A program made the translations under genes and the position numbers. A model generated the notes under the pieces. It saw nothing but the letters and a program-made list of their open reading frames with translations. It searched no databases and was not told where the DNA came from. A stretch of 64,000 bases of DNA from Albugo candida (taxonomy: Eukaryota > Oomycota > Peronosporomycetes > Albuginales > Albuginaceae). This document shows positions 55,701 through 64,000 of the stretch, one piece after another. The stretch's first letter is position 1; each line of letters begins with the position of its first letter. The DNA lies in contig CAJNAR010000005.1 in the NCBI GenBank assembly GCA_905220665.1, positions 186,001 to 250,000 of the forward strand, written 5' to 3'.

Positions 55701-58700
55701 CCTTTCCCACTGTCTTTATTATCACAATGCTTTGGCTGGGGAATTTGTAGACAATGTAGCTAGCTCTTTTTGTATCGAGTTTTTCGATATCAGCACCAGC
55801 CATCAGAATGAGTTTAGAGCTAAGGCGACAGCTTTTATAGAAAAGGTTCAATGTGAGCACAGAGAGAAAATCAACCCTTTCTTGGTTCCTATTACGCGGT
55901 ACAAAGATAAAACGATTACTGAAGCGAGCCTGATCGTGAATCCCGTGGAAGATTCTGATAGAAGTAGCAAAGTAACAGCATTTTGGCATGAAAGACTTGA
56001 ACGGATGGTCAGTTGTATTATGGAGACGATGGCAAAGGCACAAAAGGTGCCTCAGTATCTTGTCACTGTGCACAGCTGCTTGTGGCTCATGGAACGAATA
56101 CCACAAGAACAAAGTTTTATGACTGGCAAGGTCGACGCTAGGATGAGTAAATGTGCTTTTTCGTATTCAAACTATCGCTCCAATAGCGCTCTTGCCAAAG
56201 CACTTTGCTTCATGCATAACAATTCCGTTCCAATCTCAAATTGTGCACGTGAAATCGAGAGAAACAAATCTCATCAAGTGGAAGAAGAGTCAAAGGAATT
56301 CATACAAAACGGTTTGCTTCATGTTCCCACCTTTGTGGAGCTGTTGGAGTCTCTCCAATTATCAAACTACTTTACTATCACGCTTGATTCGGACGTAGCG
56401 ACCACCCATCAGGAAGCCCTGGTCCAGAACTTTGATCATATGCTTCAGATTTATCATAGCTTCAAACTGTGCATGGAGCTGTGCCATTTACGGTGCTGCC
56501 TCTGCTTTGAACCCGCCGCAAAAGGTAAGAATGTTGACGCGAAATATCGATCAGGTACGAATGCCTCTCGAATTGTGGACGAATGTGATCTATATGGAAA
56601 TTTGCATGACGCCATCCGTGAACTTCATGATACTGCCTTCAGAGACTGCAGTAAGGCGATTTCTTTTTTGGCACCAATTTCCGATGAGATCATTGCTCTT
56701 CCTGTATCAAAGGATTGTGCAAATCTCACAAAAAGAGATCCTTCTGACGCGGTCTGGAGGTCGTACGCACTCCAACTTCGAGACAAAGATAGAATGCTTG
56801 CTTCTCTCGTAGAGTTGAAGAACATTGTGTATCTCCGTGTTCAGACACTGCTTTCGGTATTGGAACTTCGCCTCGCTCTTTCCAGACACACTGAGAAAAC
56901 TTCGTGTGAGAGGCTTTTACAAATTTTGGTTCCACTTCAACAGAAAAAGACACGAATTATGATTACTTCAGATAGCACGTCCGATGACCGGCATCACTTT
57001 GAAGGCTTTATCAAGCTGCTAGGACGATGGAAATATGTACAGCCTCAGTACTTTTGTGGCTTAGATGCATTCCTAACTGATGTATTAAGAAATTCAGGCG
57101 TTCAGCGATCAAGCCACCTCGACCAGAAGGACTTTCTACAAGATATAACAAATTGGCTTCAGTCGCTTGTTCGGACTGTCATGCTTATAGGAGGCAATTT
57201 CCACAAAAAAACGAGCTCTCGTATCACTATTACTCACGAAGTACAGCAAGTCATCGAGAAAAATGAAGCCGGCATGAAAGGTTCCATTATTGCAGGTTTA
57301 CGGTCTCTTCATCCCGATGTGGAGGCGTTCTTCTACCCTCTCCGTGTCATCCTTAAAGGCTCCAACATCTCGACAAATTCTAGATATAACGACGAATCGG
57401 ACGATGTTGGACACGTTATGCACGTTCCTCTCCATAAAATACTATTGTACAAGCAAATTGAGCTGCTGGAGACTCACGAAACCGTGTGCTGCATTGACAA
57501 CGATATCATGGTGTTACAGGACCACTACGAGCACTTTCTGAACATCAAGAAAGATCTGATACTAGATCCTTTTCACAAAGAACCTCAAATTATACCGTCA
57601 GACTCCGCTTGTGGAAATGATTCTGGTCATCAGTGGAATTCCTATCTGGATCAATTGGAAGCTGTATGTACGAGCAATAAACCTCCAGAAGAAATCAAAA
57701 TGTACCTGAGCCTCTTCCTGGAGAAAGTGAGGATTCTTTTGATGCGTTCGAATGAGAGCCTTCTTACAAGCATTCAAAGCCAATATAATCAGAAGCTGAA
57801 TGCACAAACACTCGAAATTGCGGGCCTACATTCACATGTGAAAGAACTTGTCGAAAGTATTGGTATTCGTGAGCGCGTATATGCGAGCACAAAGGTTTGT
57901 CAGCATCGGTTTAAAGTGATTCAAATGGAAACGGAAATCCGTCAGCTTCGCGGAGAGCTCGAAATTGAGCAGACTAAAACGAGAATTGCGACGTTGAGTC
58001 AATCAGAACGAGAAGCAGCAATGCACCGCGTGCGAAAAATGGAAGCTCAGTATCGAGCTGAAAATATACCAGTGGAATGCGATCTCGATGATGTAGTGCT
58101 AGCCAAAAGAGCAAGTAGTGCCATCTCTACCCGCAGCGGGCATTTAAGTGTTCCAGCCAAAGTATCACTTCTTCAAAGTGTGCGGTCGCATGAAGAAGAG
58201 ACTCGGACCATAACGTCCTTGCGAGGAGAAGTGAAGCAGTTGAGAGAAATCATATCAGACCTTCGAGTCCACACTACGGTTCAGAAGGAGCGATACACTC
58301 AATTGGAATCACGTTTCCAGCATTCTAAAGAGCTTTACGAGTCGCAATTGCATGTTGCTGAAGCCGAACACAAGCATTTACGCTATGAATTGCAGCAATT
58401 GCAACAGGAATTAATTTCGCAGAAGCAAGTTTGGGCCAAGTTAGAAGCACAATTAGATCGGTTTAAATCGGAGCGGGAGCAGCAGGCAAAACTGCGAAGA
58501 GACCAGAGAATGCGAAATATTTTCGCGGCGTATTTAAAGAGGCGAAAAGAGAGTTCGAGACGCAACGCACCAATGATACAGACGGAAGGCCCCAAAAACC
58601 ATATAAAGAATTCCGAAAAGAGCGCAATCCACTTGGGTGGAAGCCCTAAGGTCGACTCTGGGGATACGGAGCAGCTGGGAGACTTGAAGGATTCGGGTAA

Positions 58701-59148
58701 GGAAAATATTGTATCTCATTACCAAAACCAGATCAAGCGATTGCAGCTGCAATTGAATAAAGAAGTCGAGCTGAAAAGAAAAGTGGCGGCACAAGCTGCA
58801 GATCTCAAGACACGATTGGCAATGACCGAACCATATTCTCCCACATTGATAGATAAAAATCAAAGACCAGCTGAATACGTCGTCCACGCACAAAGTAGGC
58901 ATAATAGTGAAGCACTACGCGATGATGTACCGCAATCTAGTCCACTGGGGAAAGCGTACCATCGACCTGCAACCTCGGAAGGTCGCTCTGCGTTGGGCGA
59001 GTCGACCTTGGTTGTGACTCGTAATCGCTCACGATCAGCGCAGTCACATCGTAAATATGTCACGTTGAAGCGTCCAGAAACAGATTTGGGCACGGTGCGC
59101 GGAAATCCGAGTGCATTTGCAATCCGAGAACCTCTACGCTATCGATGA
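52738..59148 (+). CDS. Very large coiled-coil protein, family not recognised
   Basis: Exon 1 (52738..52803, 22 codons) joins exon 2 (52864..59148) in phase 0 across a 60-bp intron (GTAGAG to CTTGTAG), giving 2,116 residues. The first ~1,600 residues are helical, rich in Leu/Gln/His, without membrane segments. From about 57,900 on there are long heptad coiled coils (EIRQLRGELEIEQTKTRIA; TITSLRGEVKQLREIISDL; ELQQLQQELISQKQ). A short basic IQ-like stretch follows (RNIFAAYLKRRK), another coiled coil (NQIKRLQLQLNKEVELKRKV), and a Ser/Arg-rich tail. This composition suggests a cytoskeletal or centrosome/basal-body scaffold, but that is inference only. The 3' end may be longer: a second frame stays open to 59281. 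The gene lies 182 bp after the C2/PH gene. Confidence 0.78.
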
Positions 59149-59302
59149 GACTATTTTTGATACGATTCGATCTCTAGTTGCGATCGATGAACGATTGCAA
59201 GCCATCGAATTCAACATCCTTGATTTTCAAACTCGATTATGCAGAAGGCGGGATAAGTTGATACAAACTCTGGTATTTTGAAATCTTTCACCACTAAGAA
59301 TG

Positions 59303-59624
59303 TTACTTCAAATGCTTCATAATCCGTGGAGCTGACTACGGAAAAGGATCAATCAAATGGTTGATTGGAATGAAGTCTAACTTACGTGATGATCAATGCA
59401 AGAAAGGTAGTCGAGGTAGTACCCGTCGCAATCACCAGATTGCTTCTGCTGAACACGCTCGAGACAACACTCATAAACTTCTTTCGCTTTCGAGCATTTT
59501 GGTTTGCATTCTTCTCGAATTAGAACCATAACATCAACGGGATCTTGCTTCGGCTATACGAAAACATTGAATCACGCAGAGTTAGCGATGAAAAGCTGGA
59601 CTTGATCGCCGCTTTTCCTACCAT
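59303..59624 (-). CDS. UQCRH: Ubiquinol-cytochrome c reductase hinge protein (complex III subunit)
   Basis: Three exons on the minus strand: 59624..59622 (the ATG only), 59553..59386 and 59335..59303, with introns of 68 bp (GTAGGA to GTATAG) and 50 bp (GTAAGT to CCGTAG). The 67-residue product has the hinge-protein fold signature: REECKPKCSKAKEVYECCLE, then GDCDGYYLDYLSCID, and the typical ending SAPRIMKHLK. The paired cysteines form the helical hairpin disulphides, and the protein bridges cytochrome c1 and cytochrome c in complex III at the intermembrane-space side of the mitochondrial inner membrane. Small size and introns hide it from ORF scans. The start codon exon is the least certain part; exon 2 and 3 are firm. 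It converges on the coiled-coil gene. Confidence 0.88.
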
Positions 59625-59847
59625 TTCGGCTGCTTGCAAATTAATAGAACTAGGCGGTTCAAAAAAAGAATGAACCGGTTCAGCTTATGTATTTATGGAT
59701 CGATTAGAGCGATGAAGTGGTCATCCAATTGCGCTCATTTCCGGTATAGCGCTTCTAGTAAATGGCGCACCAAGCTTAACGTACATTGAAAGCAATTATG
59801 CTATGTCGCCACCACGACAATACATAAGAAACAGACCTTGAATGCTT

Positions 59848-60585
59848 TTATACCATCGAATCTCCGTGCTGATGTTCAAATATCAGCGATTCTTCGTCTC
59901 TCTCCATAAATGAATTAGAGCTTTCTGTCTGTCGAAGGCGACGCTGTTCGAGTTCTTGGACGCTATGAAACCGATTCGGCATCATTTCTGCAGAAGCTAG
60001 GCGCTTGATTCTGACAAAGGCACAAAATAGCAGGACACCAGAGAGCATAAGAGTGTAGAGCAACGTGGGCAGCCAGTATTTGACTTGATATCGTCGCATG
60101 GTGTCACGCAGATACGACTGATCTGACGGATTCGTTTCATTTTGGACGAATGACAAGGTCCACTTTGCATCAAGGTCATTGAAAGATGCATTGCCATACG
60201 TGCCAATCATTGCGGCGGTGGCGGCATCAGCGATCCGGGCGGCTGCTGTTACTTCTGCAGCGTGCAAAATCTCTTTTTCCAACTGTTTCTCTAACAAATG
60301 AATCATTTCCAGTCGACTTTGAGCGACTTGAGATATATTTTCGAAATGGGTGTGAAGAACCGAAAGCTCGAAACGCAACTGATTGCGTTCATGAAAAACA
60401 TTTGCGATTTCGGGACTGATCATTTGATGTAACGTGAAGGATCCAATGCCGCCCATCAAAAGCATCCCAAAGAAAACACATACACCTTTCGTGAGCCATG
60501 TCACATAAATTAAGGATACCGATCCATTGAAAAAGTCGCTTATTGTGCTTCTTCCACGGGAAATCAATCTCTTCCAACAAGCCAT
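59848..60585 (-). CDS. Two-transmembrane protein with coiled coil, unrecognised
   Basis: A 245-residue frame starting at ATG 60585 (the frame is open slightly further upstream but without another ATG). A membrane segment lies near residues 32-50 (GVCVFFGMLLMGGIGSFTLH), followed by a helical region of about 80 residues (RNQLRFELSVLHTHFENI, EMIHLLEKQLEKEILHAAEVTAAARIADAATAA). A second membrane segment lies near 180-200 (WLPTLLYTLMLSGVLLFCAFV). The charged tail contains FMERDEESLIFEHQHG. Two membrane spans bracketing a helical lumenal or extracytoplasmic domain resemble several stramenopile unknowns; no function is assigned. The 210 bp to the divergent delta-tubulin start would carry both promoters, unless an additional upstream exon exists. 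Confidence 0.6.
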   Translation of the reverse strand: MACWKRLISRGRSTISDFFNGSVSLIYVTWLTKGVCVFFGMLLMGGIGSFTLHQMISPEIANVFHERNQLRFELSVLHTHFENISQVAQSRLEMIHLLEKQLEKEILHAAEVTAAARIADAATAAMIGTYGNASFNDLDAKWTLSFVQNETNPSDQSYLRDTMRRYQVKYWLPTLLYTLMLSGVLLFCAFVRIKRLASAEMMPNRFHSVQELEQRRLRQTESSNSFMERDEESLIFEHQHGDSMV

Positions 60586-60795
60586 CGGTGCACGAGTACT
60601 TGATGAACAATGCACGCACAACGGCGTAGTTCGAACTGAGAAATTGAAGCACGATAACCGTTAAGGAAGGTACATATGCTATAAACCAATGAGAGCACAG
60701 CTTGCAGACATTGAAGCACATTTGATATTATCCAATCAAAGCTCCGTCGTGTATGCGTAAAGCGAAAAGTATCATTCCGCAAGACTTTCAACCGA

Positions 60796-62284
60796 ATGCT
60801 GGGGATACAAGTAGGTCAATGCGGCAACCAAATTGGCAATGCTTTATACGACGAGCTGAGCATCCGAAACGCTCTTAGTTCCACCGATCCGAACAATACA
60901 TCGCGCATGAGCGAATCAGCTTTTTTCAGAGCCGACAAAGAGCGATACATAGCGCGTGCTCTGCTGATTGATATGGAGCCAAAAGTGGTTCAGCAGTGTC
61001 TCTCACAAAAGGTTGGGCAGTGTTGGTGCTACGACTCACACAACGCGCTCTATCAGCAAAGCGGATCCGGGAACAATTGGGCACACGGTTACTTTGAACA
61101 TGGACATAAAATAGAGGCAGGGTTTCAAGAATGTTTGCGAAAGGTTGGCCAACTTCCTTATGATTCGCCTATTCATAAATTGTCGATAAGTAGGAAGCAG
61201 AGCAATGTGATCGTTTACAGGGATTTTTGACTTTGCAGAGTGCAGCTGGCGGAACTGGTTCAGGACTGGGCTCTTTTTTGACCCAAAGCATCGTCGATGA
61301 TTTCCCGAAAAAAAGTATTTTAAGTACTGTTATTTGGCCGTATACTTCTGGAGAGGTCGTAGTTCAGAATTATAATACATTACTGACGATCTCCAGTCTT
61401 GCGCAATTGGTTGATGGAATTCTCGTTATGGAGAATGACACCGCTCATGCCATTTGTCGGAAGCTTTTGCGCCGACAGAGGCCTTCATTGCGCGATCTAA
61501 ATCAGCTTGTAGCTAATCAACTCGCTTCTGCACTGCTTCCAACTACATCATCACACCATTCGGTAATCACCGACATTTTCGGGCATCTTTGCACACATCC
61601 TGTAAGTCCAGCGATTGTTTTTGTCTTATCAAAGCTGCTTACACTTCTGAGTAGGCGTACAAGCTGCTTCACCTGAGCTCGGCACCTCACGTAGCTCAGG
61701 AATCTAAAGCTTTCAGTACGCACACGTGGGACGGATTGCTTCGAGATTTGTTCCAGGCAAGGCTGTCATTAAACAAAATCATCACTAACGCGTTTTTGAT
61801 GCAGATGCATTACAAAAAAAGGACTGAAGAACCACCCCACATGACACATCCTATCATAGCGAGTTTGCTCTTTTTAAGAGGCAAAGACGCTGGTACAGTC
61901 GATATAAGCAGCTTTGCCGATCCGCAATTGTGAGTAGCTGTGCCTTTGATTGCCAAGTGTATGATCCAAGTACGACAACAGATTCCCGAGCTGGAGAAGG
62001 CGTCCACTGCGAGCATTGACGGAAGTGACTTCAGCAAATGACAAAATGGCGACAATTTTGAGGTGAAGATTCGAGCATCTTCGAACAAATGCTACTGACA
62101 AGTATATCCTAGTAATTCCGGGAATCTGATTCCCATTTTGGAATCGACATTGACCAAAGCATACGACATGTTTGATCATCAGGCTTATGTGCACCAATAT
62201 CGGCGATCAGGAATGGATCCAGCGTTCTTTCGGGACAGCTTTCTGCATTGTGAGCAGATTGTACACAGCTATAAAACGCTGTAA
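60796..62284 (+). CDS. TUBD1: Delta-tubulin
   Basis: Five exons: 60796..61143, 61194..61601, 61655..61929, 61982..62062 and 62113..62284. The four introns of 50, 53, 52 and 50 bp are all GT..AG and together keep phase, giving 427 residues. N-terminus MLGIQVGQCGNQIGNALYDE is the tubulin nucleotide-loop start and LIDMEPKVV the T2-like region. QKVGQCWCYDSHN and NNWAHGYFEHG are delta-type loops, and GGTGSGLGSF is the tubulin signature. Later exons match delta-tubulin (HPAYKLLHLSSAPHV, LLFLRGKDAG, then SNSGNLIPILESTLTKAYDM and a C-terminus ending QIVHSYKTL). Delta-tubulin is needed for triplet microtubules in basal bodies and is found in flagellated lineages, so zoospores or a recent flagellate past are implied. 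Exons 4 and 5 carry the least conserved part, and transcripts would settle them. Confidence 0.88.
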
Positions 62285-62296
62285 TGATGTCGAGTC

Positions 62297-64000
62297 TCAT
62301 CTTCTGCGTTGCTGCTTTGGGCTTCGAGAGCGTCCTTCAGCACGTTTGTAGTGACTACCTGGATTAAAGCGTTCTCTGTCGTTTCTTCCACAGCTTCGAT
62401 CTCGACGTGAAGCTGCTGGTGCACCTGTTGTAACCAACGGAATTCCTTTTTCAGACGCGTTCCGATTTTTGCGATCTCTTCGAGCTGAGTCACCTCTCGA
62501 TCCAGAATTAGCCTGTGCACGATTCCGCGAAGTCGAACGAACTCGATTGCTTTCCACGGCAACGGTGTTTTGATGCTCCGAGGTAGCATTATTTGTGTCA
62601 ACCGTTGGGACTTCCAGCTCTTTACGTGGTTTCCATGGTAGTTGATCATCAGAAACCGGCTCAACTGTCTGCGTCCGAAACGAAATGGGCTCTCTTCCAG
62701 GCTCATCGAATGCCCAATCGCGGGGTGCTGGCTCCTAAACAATCTCAATTACGTCCACTTATCACGTCATAATCAGTCATGAGGCTCTTACAATGTTTTT
62801 GAAGTAACTATGTTGTAAAGCTTGCTTGGCAGTGATTCTTACTTCCGGGTCTGACAGCCAAAGTTATTTTTCTGATCATGAACGAATTGATTGATCAAAC
62901 CGTATTCCAGCAGCCTCGAGAGCAAGTCGTATAGCGCCAACCCGCTCGGACCTCCTCCAAACTTCACAGCATTTCGAAGATCGCTAGAAGATGGATATTT
63001 TCGCTCACGAGCCATTTGCAGCATGTTTGGATATTCTGACAGGTGTTCTAATCCTTCCCAACTTTGAGAGGTCGGCATGCCTAAAACCCGAAAAATCTTA
63101 TCGCATTGATCCTTTTGAAAGGGCACATTTGAGCCTTCGACTTCCTTGCCGCAAAAAAGCTCTCGGGCATTGATAATCTAAGATGAAATTGCTTTCATTA
63201 GAATCCAAGTGTCAAATTGCATAAATGTTTACCTCGCCAAAAATACATCCTACCGCCCACATATCTACTGCTTTAGTGTAATGTTTTGCGCCTAGAAGGA
63301 GTTCTGGTGCTCGATACCACAAAGTCACAACAACTCTTTCAACTTCCGTCAATGCTTTAATGGGCTCTTTATAAAGCCTTGCAAGCCCAAAATCAGCCAA
63401 TTTGACTTGACCACGCTTCTTACCATGACCAACAACAAGAATATTTTGAGGTTTCATGTCCCGGTGCATGACCCAGGCATCGTGCATGTAGTCGACCCCT
63501 TTCAAAATCTGATACATGATTGATTTTCTGGTATATTCTGACATTGGCTTGCTCGTTTGCTGCTTGCTTTGCACGATGATGTTGTGTAGATCATGATCAG
63601 CGTATTCAAAAACAAGTGCCAAAGCTTTTTCCGTTGGATCCACATAAACATCATGAAGGTAGACTATATTCTCATGCTGTAATTCTCGAAGCAATTTGAT
63701 CTCACGAATCGTAGCGCTGGATAGAACGACATCATTCTTCCCCTCCTTATGCGATTTCACCACTTTGATAGCAAACGTTGACTTTTCTGCCTCAACTGCG
63801 AAGTTGCAAGAGAAGGGAGGGGCAGGAGAAGAGGATAGTGGATGTGTAGAGGGAGAGCGATTTAATTCATTGTCCTTCCGAGTATAATCACTTGGATTTG
63901 AAGGTATAGAGCCAAATGCACAGCCATACGCTTCGGCTTTGAAAACAGTACCATACGTTCCTTCTCCTATCTTTCCAAGAATCCGATATCGATCCGTGAG
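62297..64000 (-). CDS. CDK8-like cyclin-dependent kinase (Mediator kinase module), N-terminus outside window
   Basis: Four exons in the window, minus strand: 64000..63233, 63177..62901, 62850..62792 and 62734..62297, with introns of 55, 50 and 57 bp, all in phase; 513 residues seen. Glycine loop GEGTYGTVF, VAIK-type lysine in FAIKVV, helix C as SSATIREIKLLRE (the CDK8-type SMSACRE-like position), HRDMKPQNI catalytic loop, ADFGLARLY, activation segment VVVTLWYRAPELLLGAKHYT and WAVGCIFGE. The longer loop with GHGKKRGQVKLADFG is typical of CDK8/CDKE. The C-terminus after the kinase fold is a basic Ser/Arg-rich tail. About 45 Ser/Pro-rich residues are inserted between the glycine loop strands and the lysine. 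CDK8 with cyclin C regulates Mediator and RNA polymerase II. The stop lies 12 bp from the delta-tubulin stop. Confidence 0.9.

Noticed and set aside
61144..61230. Readthrough of the first delta-tubulin frame to the stop at 61230
   Set aside because: The extension has no tubulin similarity, whereas splicing 61144-61193 gives EAEQCDRLQGFLTLQ, which fits the family.
61930..62112. Delta-tubulin as a pseudogene with in-frame stops and a 10-bp frameshifting insertion
   Set aside because: Two GT..AG introns of 52 and 50 bp (61930-61981 and 62063-62112) remove every stop, keep phase, and create the conserved SNSGNL junction; their sizes equal the other introns of the gene.
62269..62748. Minus-strand 159-codon frame opposite the delta-tubulin end
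   Set aside because: Out-of-frame shadow of the CDK8-like last exon, whose spliced frame is 62734..62297.

Overview
The window looks like nuclear DNA of a compact-genome oomycete (a stramenopile water mould or white-rust/downy-mildew relative). The argument rests on several things: protein genes interrupted by very short GT..AG introns (47-72 bp, placed so that protein families stay in frame), oomycete-style FYVE domain combinations, a delta-tubulin gene (expected only where basal bodies and flagella are built), a Mediator-type CDK8 kinase, and decayed Ty1/copia, Ty3/gypsy and Mutator-like elements. I cannot name the species; Albugo or a related biotroph is a guess.

Layout. 1-16.7 kb is the left gene block: the 3' end of a FYVE protein, a Gfo/Idh/MocA oxidoreductase, an M13 (neprilysin-like) membrane metallopeptidase, a SulP/STAS anion transporter on the minus strand, a divergent SAM/FN3/FYVE-like membrane protein, and an orphan conserved-looking protein. 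16.7-22.9 kb holds no gene I can support. 22.9-41 kb is a repeat block. It contains a Mutator-like element nested inside the terminal repeat of another TIR element (both with target-site duplications), two broken gypsy stretches, a full-length but frameshifted copia element (LTRs, PBS, PPT and 5-bp TSD) sitting in gypsy debris, and a second, decayed copia on the minus strand. 42.7-64 kb is the right gene block: NOSIP, a polytopic DGAT2-type acyltransferase, a C2-DUF1765-PH protein, a 2,116-residue coiled-coil protein, a tiny complex III hinge-protein gene (UQCRH/QCR6), a two-TM coiled-coil protein, delta-tubulin in five exons, and a CDK8-like kinase running off the right edge.

How it fits together. 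The genes are housekeeping or conserved functions packed with 12-320 bp spacing, with no operon logic. The repeat block separates two gene-dense islands, and the insertion order can be read there: gypsy first, copia into gypsy; an outer TIR element first, then a Mutator-like element into it. The two most distinctive observations are (i) that both copia elements use a primer-binding site complementary to the anticodon arm of initiator tRNA-Met, with the gag ATG lying inside that PBS, and (ii) the nested Mutator-type elements with a tandem quasi-palindromic array as the inner TIR. All gene models with introns were built by eye from splice signals, phase and protein similarity, and need transcript support.
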